Part shown: positions 1 to 13,200 of the stretch, in pieces
How positions within the stretch are numbered: the first letter of the stretch is position 1
Layout of the letters: each line of letters starts with the position of its first letter
Source: Candidatus Omnitrophota bacterium
GTDB lineage: Bacteria > Omnitrophota > Gorgyraeia > Zapsychrales > JANLHA01
Assembly (NCBI GenBank): GCA_023247795.1
Contig: JAHFFT010000022.1
Location: 1 to 34,255 of the forward strand
Reading direction: 5' to 3'
DNA: 34,255 nt
Program-made: the position numbers and the translations under genes
The notes under the pieces: model-generated
What the model saw: only the letters and a program-made list of their open reading frames with translations
What the model was told of the DNA's origin: nothing
Databases searched by the model: none

Positions 1-2
1 TC

Positions 3-1250
3 AACTCGGGGAACCATCTGGAAAATGAAGCGATGGAAGATCTTTATAAGATCGAAAGAGGGCAACCGCAAGAGCTTGTCAAGACCGAAAGATCAGCCAC
101 CCGTTTAGCGAACTCGATAGCCAAACTGCAAAGAACAGTCTTTAAGTTCAAACAAGAGATTTTGTTGAATGGTGCTGTGATCCTTGATCTTCCAGAAGAA
201 GCGGATGCATTCATCAAAGAGTTGCAGGGATTAAACCAACGCGAAATGAACGTTCGTCGAGACATGGAAACATTAAAAAGAAATAATGAAATCGATGTCT
301 TAGCGATGAGCCGGCTGACTCGAAAGGTCAATGAGGCCCTGTTAGGAATTTTTAATCTGAGAAAGACCCTCAACGAGATGAAAGCAGCGATGGAGCGTGT
401 TAAGCAAAGAATGGCCGTGGAAAAGGCTCACGATTTTGATGGGTGGGAAGAGGTGTTTAACGCGGCCCAGGAAGTCATAAATACTATGGGAGTAGAGACT
501 TATATTGTTGAGATGCCGGATGATGAGTCGCTCAGAAACATAAACACAAGCGTCAGCGGTCAAGCTAATGCGGTCACCAATGAAGATATTGAAGGGAAAC
601 GCAAGACATTTGTGGCATCACAAAATAACGAGAGACCATGGCCGGAAGGGATAAGTTTGTTGGATGCGGCGAATACGGGAAAACCGGTCATGGTCATCGA
701 CGCATTTCATAATATTCATCCGGTTCCAGAGGCAGGCGCCGACGATACGCGATGGGCGAAGGTAGAATCATTTGTCAATATCAACACAATGGCTTCCGAA
801 GGGACGTTGGTACTGGTGGCCGAAAACTCGACCGCGGCGATTATTGAGATACCGAGCGCGCAAAATTATTTGATGACCGAGTTTAATATCCATGTGGATA
901 CGGTAACTGCGGCGGGGTTAGCCGTTGGAGTGGTTGCTATCAAGACCGGGAGTATTGTTGAGGTTGGGGATGGGAATAATTTTGCTGTCCAAGATTATCG
1001 GATGGTCAGCGTGCCACGCCCCGAGACCGCAGGCACGAGCTTAGTAGAGTCAGTTGATGTGAGTTCCAGCATGGACGGTTTCTATAATGTTTTGAAAGGG
1101 CAGCCAATAGATGTGGCAGAGATCGATGATATTAATGTTGAACCGGGGATTTTGGCAGCGCATGCGATTGTAAAAGGTGATGAAGGGGTTGTCCGTGTCG
1201 AACAGGGTTTGCCTTATTTAGAGGAAGAAGAAAAGTCCGAGTCATTATTT
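3..1250 (+). repeat. Tandem module, copy 1 (coiled coil plus beta-rich half), truncated at the window's left edge
   Basis: This segment recurs at 2121-3313 with an offset of 2,118 bp (706 codons) at its start, shrinking to 2,100 bp through small in-frame indels. Residues 1-150 are charged and helical (YKIERGQPQELVKTERSA, then a run of heptad-like sequence ending near WEEVFNAAQEVI). Residues 155-420 are beta-rich (PVMVIDAF, MTEFNIHVDT, GSIVEVGDGNNFAVQDY). Bases 910-1150 are identical to 3010-3250. The first bases already match the sequence leading into copy 2, so the repeat probably continues upstream of the window. I do not recognise the family. Confidence 0.85.
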
Positions 1251-4200
1251 GTTTTTGGCGCAAATCTTAATCCTGCTAATCCCCAAAATAATAGTATGGC
1301 CTATCAGATGACTGATCAGGGTGCGCGGGGAGAGCCATTAGTAACCAGTGGAGTTGATAGCAAATACACCGCAGATATCCAAACGATAACAAGTCATACG
1401 ACGCTTGCCGATCACAATGTGGCTATAACGACGACAACTCATACACAAGGATTATCACCTGACGTCTCATTCGTTGGTGTCGCGGGGGGAGCGTTAAACA
1501 CTGGTGAAGGATTTTTAAGTCAGGTGGCAGCTCCGGTGGAACCGGCGATTGTGCCGATTGCTGAAACAGCAGCGTCGGTAGAGAATGTTCTTCCTGCTGA
1601 ACAAAGTGTGACGCCTCCTATGGAAGACGTTGATCTTTCGACTCGCACCACGGCCAAGGGTGTTGGCTTAGCGCCGGATTCGGAAATAACCGTTGCTACG
1701 GGCATGTCTGAGGAATTTTCTATCACGGATCATACGGCGGCAGGAAATGATATTGGAAAAATTCCGACGTCAGCAGTCCAGGGAGAGGCAGTAAGTGAAG
1801 AGGCAAAAGCATGGTTGCCTGCCGAGGTAGAGGAAAGTCGAGCGCAATTGCGGGAGTATGAACGACAAGGGATTGTTATTCAGGAAGCTAAAGCAGGGCA
1901 AAAAAGCCGCCTCATCAAGATTTACAATGAAGCGATTGGCTTTTTACAGCGACAAGAAACTGGTATCACCAGAACCGCTCCACCGCAATTCATGGTTATC
2001 GAAAGCGAGGGAATGACCTTTGCTGCTTACTTTGATCAGGTTTTTGATCGATTCTATTTTGAGCGGCCGGTCTTAGACAATTCTTCCTATGATCTGACCT
2101 TAATGATGATTCATGAACTCAACGCGGGGAACCCTCCTGAAAATGAAGCGATGGAAGATCGATATAAGATCGAAAGAGGGCAACCGCAAGAGCTTGTCAA
2201 GACCGAAAGATCAGCCACCCGTTTAGCGAACTCGGTAGCCAAACTGCAAAGAACAGTCTTTAAGTTCAAACAAGAGATTTCGTTGAATGGTGGTGTGATC
2301 CTTGATCTTCCAGAAGAAGCGGATGCATTCATCAAAGAGTTGCAGGGATTAAACCAACGCGAAATGAACGTTCGTCGAGACATGGAAACATTAAAAGGAA
2401 ATAAAGAAATCGATGTCTTAGCGAGGAGCCGGCTGACTCGAAAGATCAATGAGGCCCTTTTAGGGATTTTGCATCTGGGAAACACTCTCAAGGAGATGAA
2501 AGCAGAGATGGAGCGTGTTAAGCAAAGAATGGCTGTGGAAAAGGCTCACGATTTTGATGGGTGGGAAGAGGTGTTTAACGCGGCCCAGGAAGTCATAAAT
2601 AAAATGGGGGTAGAGACTTATATTGTTGTGGTGCCGGATGACGAATCTCTTAGAAACATTAACACAAGTATCAGCGGTCAAGTTGGTACCCTCACACTTG
2701 AAGAAATTAAAGGGATACGTCAAACATTTGCGCCACAAAATATTGAGACGCAAGGCCCGGAAGGGATAAGTTTGTTGGATGCGGCGAATACGGGAAAATC
2801 GGTCATGGTCATCGACGCATTCCAGAATACTCGGCCTGTTGGCGATACGGGATTGGCGATGGTAGAATTTTCTGTCAACATCAACACAATGGCTTCCAAA
2901 GGGACGTTGGTACCGGTGGCCAAAAACTCGACCGCGGCGATTATTGAGATACCGAGCGCGCAAAATTATTTGATGACCGAGTTTAATATCCATGTGGGCA
3001 CGGTAACTACGGCGGGGTTAGCCGTTGGAGTGGTTGCTATCAAGACCGGGAGTATTGTTGAGGTTGGGGATGGGAATAATTTTGCTGTCCAAGATTATCG
3101 GATGGTCAGCGTGCCACGCCCCGAGACCGCAGGCACGAGCTTAGTAGAGTCAGTTGATGTGAGTTCCAGCATGGACGGTTTCTATAATGTTTTGAAAGGG
3201 CAGCCAATAGATGTGGCAGAGATCGATGATATTAATGTTGAACCGGGGATCTTGGCGTCGCATACGATAGTAAAAGGTGACGAAGGAGTTGCGGGGGTAG
3301 AACAGAGTGTGCCTTATTTTGGGATTGAGTCCGCGGAAGCGAAGGGATATACATTCGGGCAAACAGCGACGACAGCCGGTCAAGAAGTGCTTAAGGTAAC
3401 CGAACCAGTTATAACGATCGGTCAAGAAACGCCATCGGCAAAAAATTATCCCGCGCAAATCCTGTTGGGATTTGATACGGAGCTTCGTTATGGCTTACCA
3501 ACAACTGAGACATTTGAGCAGAAAGAGGTCGTGCAGGTCGCTGGGGCAGGAATGGATAATATCGACACAACCATTGTCGGGAATTTTAGCATTGCCCATC
3601 CGGAAGGGATAACACCAAAGTCATTAGCAGCTCGAGTACGGTTAAAGGTAGCGCAGTCAGGAGTCATGACGGGAAAAGGCGATATTGAGAATTTATTTGA
3701 TTTGAACGCGGCAAAAGAATCGTTCGCAGATACGTTAGCAGTTGAGTCAGGGAAGTCGAGTGAACAAGGACAACCGTTGGAGGTTGAGGTAACGTTAGGG
3801 GTGGGACCTGTTGTTCCCAAGAGTTTTGGGATTTTAGGAGTTTTGGATCGAGACGCCAAAGGATTGACCGGAGAGGTCTATGATTATGCGACAACGAAAT
3901 TGGATGTGAAGGTTACGCAAGCAAGAGAAGAGGGTCCTGCTTTTGATCTGAAATTTAATACGGAAGCGGTCCTTGACGCTGGGTTAAGAGATGCAGAGGG
4001 AGTGATCAGTGTTGGGGCGAATGTTGATATTGTCGGGAGTAATATCGCAGCGATTTCGACGTCGGGAGTCGAGGGAGAGGCCGGAGTTGTTACCGGTGAG
4101 GCAGGAAGCCTAGCAAATCTATTTGTCGCAGGGGCATTCGATATTGAAGGTGAAAAGAATCCAGAATTGAAGTTGATTGGAAATGAAGCGATCGCGATCA

Positions 4201-7200
4201 TTCCTCCAGCAGTTGATATCATCGTGGATCAAGCTCAGTCTTTAGGGCCTACGCAGATCATTGTTATGGGGCAGCCTTTAAGGACGGAAACGCAAGAGTC
4301 CATTTCAACAAATATTCCCCAGCCAATTACAACTCCAGATGCCGTCGTAAGCTCAGCGACGAGCATTGCAGAGGAAAAAGAACATTTACAACCCACAGCT
4401 AACGTTAAGAAAGAAGATGAAAATCCCAAGCCGTTATTTGCCTTTGAAACATATATGGATTTAGCTGATCCACAAAATAATCGTATGGCTTATCAGATCG
4501 CGGGTCAAGCGCAAGCAGAACCGGTGATTGTGAGCAGTACTGAGATCAAGGAGACCGAGAATCTTAGAATGAGTACAAGTCGTATCGCTATCACTGATAG
4601 TAAAGTAGCGATCAATTCTTCTTACACCCAAGTTTCCGCGGTTGATAGCTCTGCGAATGTTGTCCGAGGGTTAGCATTAGCTGAAGAACCGGCGACTGAG
4701 CAGTCTTTAACAATCTCCACGGATGAAACGACACCTATAACACCTGTTGAGCAAGGTAGCACTCCGCAAGATGGAACCGTTGGATTTGATCAGGTCGTTG
4801 TGGGAACCGATCTCAATTCTTCGGTCGTTAAGATAGGCGCAGATGATCCTGTCTTTTTGGCTGAGTTGAAAATGGCGTTTGTTGATGCCCAGGTCGCCAT
4901 TGACGCGATGGGGGTAGAGACCACCATCGTTGCAATGCCGGATGACGCGTCGTTAGAAAATTTGCAGACAAAAATCAGCGGCAGAGTTGATGAGGTAAGC
5001 CCGGAAGAAATTAAAGAATTCCAAAAACAATTTGGAGGATCGCAAGATATCGAGCAGCAAGGACCAGGGATCAGTTTGTTTGAGGCAGCGACGGCTGAGC
5101 CACCGATACCGGTCTTTGTCATCGACACGTTGCATGATGTTCAGCCGGTTCGAACGAGTGGAGAAGAGACGGCAAAAATGGCGAAGGTCGAATTCTTTGC
5201 CGATGTGCGAGCGATGGCGTCAGACGGGGATATGGTTCTGGTTGCAACGAATTTGACGGAAGCGATTATCAAGCTGCCAGAGGCAGGGGATTTGATGACC
5301 GAATTTAATATCCATGTCGATACAGCTAACAGTGCAGGGAAAATGGTCGATGTGGTGGATATCACAACGGGCGGCATTGTCAGCACGGGAGATCGGCAAG
5401 GAGATTTTGGTGTTCAAGATTACGCGATCGTTAGCGTGGCTCAGCCGGGAATAGCAGGGGTGAGTGCCATCGATTCGGCCACGATGACTTCAACGCTCGC
5501 TGATTCTGACAATGCCCAGAAGGGGCAGATGATTGAGGTTGGCGATCTGGCTGATATTGAGGTTGAACCGGGGATCTTGGCATCGCATACGATCGTAAAA
5601 GGTAACGAAGGGGTTACGGCGGTAGAACAGAGTGTGCCTTATTTTGGGATTGAGTCCGCGGAAGCGAAGGGATATACATTCGGGCAAACAGCGACGACAG
5701 CCGGTCAAGAAGTGCTTAAGGTAACCGAACCAGTTATAACGATCGGTCAAGAAACGCCATCGGCAAAAAATTATCCCGCGCAAATCCTGTTGGGATTTGA
5801 TACGGAGCTTCGTTATGGCTTACCAACAACTGAGACATTTGAGCAGAAAGAGGTCGTGCAGGTCGCTGGGGCAGGAATGGATAATATCGACACAACCATT
5901 GTCGGGAATTTTAGCATTGCCCATCCGGAAGGGATAACACCAAAGTCATTAGCAGCTCGAGTACGGTTAAAGGTAGCGCAGTCAGGAGTCATGACGGGAA
6001 AAGGCGATATTGAGAATTTATTTGATTTGAACGCGGCAAAAGAATCGTTCGCAGATACGTTAGCAGTTGAGTCAGGGAAGTCGAGTGAACAAGGACAACC
6101 GTTGGAGGTTGAGGTAACGTTAGGGGTGGGACCTGTTGTTCCCAAGAGTTTTGGGATTTTAGGAGTTTTGGATCGAGACGCCAAAGGATTGACCGGAGAG
6201 GTCTATGATTATGCGACAACGAAATTGGATGTGAAGGTTACGCAAGCAAGAGAAGAGGGTCCTGCTTTTGATCTGAAATTTAATACGGAAGCGGTCCTTG
6301 ACGCTGGGTTAAGAGATGCAGAGGGAGTGATCAGTGTTGGGGCGAATGTTGATATTGTCGGGAGTAATATCGCAGCGATTTCGACGTCGGGAGTCGAGGG
6401 AGAGGCCGGAGTTGTTACCGGTGAGGCAGGAAGCCTAGCAAATCTATTTGTCGCAGGGGCATTCGATATTGAAGGTGAAAAGAATCCAGAATTGAAGTTG
6501 ATTGGAAATGAAGCGATCGCGATCATTCCTCCAGCAGTTGATATCATCGTGGATCAAGCTCAGTCTTTAGGGCCTACGCAGATCATTGTTATGGGGCAGC
6601 CTTTAAGGACGGAAACGCAAGAGTCCATTTCAACAAATATTCCCCAGCCAATTACAACTCCAGATGCCGTCGTAAGCTCAGCGACGAGCATTGCAGAGGA
6701 AAAAGAACCGACAGGTAACGTTAGCGAAGCAGATGAAAATGAGCCGTTATTTACTGTTAAGACCTATCTTGATTTTGCTCATCCAGAAAATAATAGCATG
6801 GCCTATGAGATGGCTGATCAGGGCGCGCGGGGAGAGCCAATAGTAACCAGTGGAGTTGATAGCAAATACACCGCGGATATCCAAACGACAACAAGTCCTA
6901 CGACGCTTGTGGATCACAATGTGGCCATAACGACGACAACACAGACACAAATGATATCACCTGACGTCTCATTCGTTGATGTCGCGGAGGGAGCGTTAAA
7001 CGCTGGTGAAGGTTCTTTAAGTCAGGCGGCAACTCCTGTGGAACCGGTTGTTGCGCCGAATGTTGAAACAGCAGCGTCGGCAGGGAATGCTCTTTCTGCT
7101 GAACAAAGCGATAGTGGTTTGACCCCTCCTCCTATGGAAGACGCTGATCTTTCGCCTCGCACCACGGTCAAGACGGTGCCCGCGTCGAGTATCTCAGCTC

Positions 7201-10200
7201 CTGCAGCAGAAAATGATCAGATTGATGTGAGCGAGACGCAACAAGCAATGGGTGAGTCACCGGAATCGAAGGACATTATTTCAGTATCAACAACCCTTTC
7301 CGATATCAATCTGTCTTCTGAGGCCATGGTCAGTTTTGAGAGTGATGCTGTTAAGGCAGCTTCGAGTGATATCAAAGGCGAATCCACGCCAGTGTTGGGA
7401 GTTGAACTTAGCGAACGAGCAGAGGACGGGCTCAGAGGAAATCAAGAACTTAGTCAAGCCATCTTGGCATCCATTGATTCATTGCCGAAGACGACAGCGT
7501 CCTTGTCAGTTGTCGAAGTTCGTAAAGAAGAGCAGATCACTTTCAGTGAGGAATATCCGCAAGGCGCGAAGGAAGTTGAAAAGATGCTGGGAGAGACCGA
7601 ATCTTTGGTATTGAAAGTCAAGATGATCCATGTGCAGACGCGGGATGCTCAAAAACAATGTAATCAAGAACAATTGGATGATTTGCGGATAGAGAGTCAG
7701 GAGTACAAAACCAAGATTGAACAGACCATTTCCATGGTCGCAGTTCAAATACAAACCATTAAAGCCGGTCTTGGAACAGTAAACTATTTTATTGTTGAGT
7801 TTGAATATCGTTTGGAACAGCTGAAAGTTGATTTCCAGAAAACCGTCAAGGCGATTGAAGATGTTAAGCTGCTCGACCAAGAAGAAGCGCAACCGTCAAA
7901 AAGGGAACGGCCGATTGTCAAGAAAGGAATGCCGAGAGGAGGCAAGCTCATCGAAGAGAGAATGAATGAAGCGAGCGCTTTATTAGGTGAGATTCAAAAT
8001 TCTTATTTGCAGATGCTGGATACGCGCGCAATAAGCAGTAAGGATCAATGGGATGCTGTGCAGGCGAAGACGCAGGAAGATATCGCTGACATCCATCAGC
8101 GTATTGCCATATTGGAACTTAGGATAAGCCAGCATCAACCGAAACCAGGGGTCATTAATTTTTATGTCGTTGATTGGGAGAAGAGGTTAGCTCAAATGAA
8201 GAGCGACGTTAACGAAATAGCGCAAGATATTGAAAAAGCGGATCGGGAGAACAAACACGCCCAAGGGTGGATCGTCGTCGAGGCAATGGTTTCCGGCTCA
8301 GAAGCACATCCAGCTTTAAACATTGAAGAGACCCCGGCGCCATCCACAACGATGGCTGATTCTGGGGCGGTGAATCTGCTGTCCATATCGACCGAGGATG
8401 TGAATCGCGCCGCTGTGGATACGGCATCATCGAGTCTTCCAGAACTAATCCAAAAATTAAGCACAAGTTCTCCAGACGCAGCAAAAGTCAAAGAAGCCAC
8501 GGTCCCCACCGCTACGGTTAGTACGATTCCTGAGCCTCTTGCGACGACCGAGGTTTCGGTGGAGCCGGTTGCGATCAAGGGTCTTTCCGAAACCGACGCG
8601 CAAGAAAAGGGTCGATTTATGATCGATGAGCATCGTCCAGAAGGCGCGAAGGACGTTGAAAAGATGATCGAAGAGATCGATTTCTTGTTAGGAGAAATCG
8701 GGCACACCTACCTACAGATGTTAGATGCCCGCACCAAGAATGATCAAAAGGCCTTGGATGCTTTCCAAGTTCAAAATAAAGAGTATTTAGAGAAAACGCA
8801 GCAGCTTATGCAAACGGCGGATGACAAAATTCGAACGATCAATAAGGCGATTAGCGGTATCAATACCTACGTTGTCGAGTGGGGGTATCGATTAGGGCAG
8901 TTAAAAACCGGTCTCCAGGAAATGAGAGAGGAGACACAGAATATCGTTCCAATCAAGGAAAAGGAAGAGGGGGAATTTGATTATCTGGATATTCTGAAAG
9001 CCACGGTAGAGCGCCGCATTGAAGAAATTAAGAAAGAGATCGAAGAGAAAGAGCAATTAAAAGCTTTGCTCACGAAACAAGAAGAAGACAACAAGGCGCA
9101 AACAGCCCCAGTTGTTAATGAGCAAGATTGGCTTGCGGTTCATGATGAGAAGCCGTTTGCCTATGTGATGGGAACCAAACCTGAGGAGACGATTGCTACA
9201 ACCAGAGGCCGTTTGCTGCATCAGTTGGAATTGGCCATCAACGATACCCGCGGCATGGCCGGCGAAGTCAATCGTTTGCTCATTAGGAAATCGAATGAAC
9301 TGATTAAAAATACCGGTGAGGACGTCAATAGAGCCTCGGTGACTGTCCTCAAAGACGCTTTGGTCCGGTTGAGCAAAATGATGGGCGAGCCGATCGAGGC
9401 CGGCACCATTAATCCGTATAACGTTCTGATCGATTCCTTGTTAAGAAACGAGATCCGGCCCTTATTGAGGAAGATCTACGCGGCAGTGCAGTCCACAAAT
9501 GATTTTCAATCGGTTGATTTGCTGAGCTTCACCAATGATCTTGATAAAGCGATGGAACATTGGAAAACGGTGTTAGGAACCATTCTCCAGCAGCAAGTGA
9601 ATGGCGTAATTATAGATTTGGAAATGCGTCTCGTCGAGCTGTTAAAGGCCTGGGATCAAGGGATCAAATTTGACCCCGTGGCATTGGAAAAATTGGATAA
9701 AGAGACCAGGGACAGTATTCTCGAGGCCAAACTAGAGCTGGGCTTGAAACGAAACAAGCTGAATCAATTTATCAGAGAATTCCGTAAGCTGGCAAAAGAT
9801 GTCCAACCGGAAACTCTAGGCAATTCGGCAGTGGCAGCGAAGATCGCGGAGCTGATTGAGGGTATTCAAGTGGTCTTGAATCCGAAGCCTGATGAGATCA
9901 ATGAGCAGGCGGTGCTGGCTGGATTTGTAAAGGCCCTGGAATACCTTAACCAGTTCATTCGATACGCTGCCGGTAATCCGATCCTGTTGCAGAAGAAAGC
10001 GTTCGCTGCCATGTTTGAGGTCCTACGTTCAACGGTGGATAAGGAGAAGGTTGGTCTTCTGCATACGGTTGAAGAGATGATCAAACAACTCGCGCAATTG
10101 GCGGCCGATCCGAAAGCCACCAAGCTCGTGGCCAGTCTGGGAGCCAACTACGATCCGTTCACCGCCTTTATCAGCAAAAAGCTCTTTGATATCACTAATA

Positions 10201-13200
10201 ACGTGGCCATGATGGCGAGTGTTGGGTTTGATACACCCTATCAGGCGTGGTTTGATTTCTTGAATATTTCTTATGGAATGGTCAACGGATCGGCGTGGGG
10301 CGGCTGGTTGAATCCGGCCTTAACGGTTACTTTTTATACTAACGCGATGGCGGAGATGTATAACCAGTCTAAGGAAAAGAAGATGGAATTGCCGATCAGC
10401 GGCGGGGCAACGTATTATGTTCCTCCAACGACAATCCTCGGTAAGATCGCGAGCATATTCGTGGACATGAACCGGATCCTTGTGGTAAATCCGAACCTCA
10501 AAGAATGCGATACCGTTAAGCTGCAGCAAGAGCATTTGGTCCATGAAAATAATTTATTGAACATCGCTCGATCCATTGTTAATGACGATGTGCCGTCGGA
10601 CGTCGGGACGCTTTTAAATGATTATATTGACGCAGATATTCTTAAGCGTGTCAACGCGGCGTCGAAAGGAATTATGAGTGATCTTAACCAAACGATTATT
10701 CCGACCTTTGAGCGGATGCTTCAAGATCAAGAATTCGTGAAAGCCGGGTTGGCGAAAAAATTGCAGGTCGGCATTGTCGAAGCGGTGTTAGCCGAACTGC
10801 CCATGTCGGAATCGTACAAGGGCGAGGTCATCAAGGTTCTTGATGATCCTAAATTTTTCAGCACAGATCGCTCAGGAAATTTTAAGGAATATGTCGGCGA
10901 AGCCGCGTTTGACAAGATCAAAGCCGTCGCGGACATGACGGATAAGATCAACCCGTTGATTTTTGAAGACCTCAACCGAATGATACGAAATCCCAAATTT
11001 TTTGAATCCGAGGTGGCGCAAAAATTGAAAGAAACAATTGGTGAGAAAATATTTTCTGATCTTCAAGCGGCCGCCCAAACGATTGCAGAATTAAAGCCGC
11101 AGGCCCTCGCCGCATTTAACAAGATGATTGAAGATAAACATCTTTTTGAAAAAGAGCCGGCACAAAAATTGATCAAACACGACACCGATATCAAGCATGA
11201 GTTTGACCTGCTCGTGAAAAAGGAGATCATCAAAGAAGACAAAGGCCGGTATGTGTTGAATGATAAGATTGATCTTAAGGATCCAGCCGTCATCAAAGAG
11301 ATCCAATGGTTTAATTTTGGAGTATTGAAAGCCCTGTATCCGAGGATCATTAACAAAGAGCGTTATCACTTTACGGATATTGAAGAAATTAAAAATGTCT
11401 CAATCCCGCTGGCGAAAACTGCGATAGCGGCGTTGCAGAAGACGTTGCAAGCCGTCTTCCCTGGATACGATCTGCTCTTTAAGCGCAACGATAAGCCTGC
11501 TCCGTGGAATAAGGAATATTATTTTGGCAGTTATTTTCCGGGCCGGCTCGAAGTAGAATTTTTCAAGGAGGCGTATGATAACGAGAATCAGGATCTGGTC
11601 TATGTTATCCGCCGCGGCAAAGAAGGCGAGATGATCAATGTCGACTCGTATATGGATGACGGTTCGCCTTTGCTTGATTCCAAAGGTCAGCAGATGGTGA
11701 GATCGTATCCAGCAGATCAGCTTATCATTGGGACCAGGTATGATAAGAGAAAGCAAAAAAGTGGCGAAGCAGGAGCGGTAAAAGACATGTTTAAGGCGTT
11801 TCGTAATTACCGTGATCCCGCTAACCAAGACGTCACCGCGGAATTCTTTAACCATCCGCTCAACGCGGCCATGGATATGAATGAAAACCATGTTTACATC
11901 GTTCCTTCCCGCCACAATATCACGAAGATGATCGGGAATCTGCAGATCGCTTATTCCGGTTTTGATCCGTTTTCAAATGCTCCAGTTCTCAATACCATCG
12001 TTGATCCAAACAGTTTCGATAACGCCGTTTTTGATTATCTTAATGAACCCCAGCCTTACTCGGTGCCAGAACGGATTTTGACAAAGAAGGACGGCATGAT
12101 CAATCTGTATCGCCAGGACATTGTTCCGATCATTCCGAATGTCAGCTTTAGCACAACAAAAGACGGTAAGCCGGTGCCAGCTATTGTGATCCCCAGTCTC
12201 ATCAATAACAGTATGAATCTCTGGATGAATGAGGAGGATCCGAGGATAACCGCTAAGGCGTTTAATTTTATGCCAAATGGATTCACCGGGATCGAAGACC
12301 TCCGTCATCCTCGAAATGACCTCAGGCAGGTTAGATTAGCGCCGCGGCGGGATCGGAAAGAATTTCTTCTCAACCAGGAGTTCAGCATGGAAGTGCCGAT
12401 CATCTGGGAAAAGACCGGACTGGTCAACAAGGATAAGACCCCGATGATGTATAAGAGATACAACTTGCTGCCCAGAGAATTGGATGCCTTGACCCAGTAT
12501 CTTCCGGCGGAGCAAAAGCGTAACTTTACCAAGATTGTGGTTGATAGCAGCGGACAGATGAAAGAGCCGGCGAAGATCTTGACCTGGGTCTACAAGGATG
12601 AAAATGGTATTGATCGTAAGGAAAATGTGTTGGTGATCAGTCTTGATCAGGCTAGGAAGCCCCAGCAAATCAAAGCCGTTGCACCGATGTTGGAAACGAC
12701 CGCGGTTCACAACGGCCGCGGCCGGCCGATTTTCTTCTATCCGGAGTATCGCGATGAGAAGCAGCGTTCATCAGACGCGGTTGTGAACAAGGCAAACGCC
12801 GAAGCGGTATTAAAAAAGATCCTTAAGATAGATCCAGACGCACTCAAGGATGTCGATATCATTATGCCGGAAACGCTCGACGACGCCCAGAAGCAAAATC
12901 GCATCTTTCCAAATGATGTGATGCAAAAGGTCAAAACGCCGCAGGCCACCGTGCTGCTGGTTGATGATCGCGTCTTTTCGAACTTGGATTGGCCCTATTT
13001 GATGCACGACGATAAGACCAAGCATATGATCATTCCGATCCGCAAAGCCGGTCTTCGCGATACTGAGGTTAATATGCTCTTCGAGATCATCAATGATTCC
13101 GGAATCAACAAACACGAGGTCTTAGAACTTCCGGAAGGCATGTCGGTGAATGTTCCTCAAAATGCCAAATTCATCAGCCGCAAAGAGATGGATAAAGTGG

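Noticed and set aside
3488..6547. Pairs of identical minus-strand ORFs at 3488-4222 and 5813-6547
   Set aside because: They are identical only because they lie on the two copies of the exact 1,088-bp repeat; the coding strand is the plus strand.
10200..10340. Aromatic, Gly-rich patch as a membrane helix
   Set aside because: It contains too many polar and charged residues for a clear span; it is better read as a folded core.
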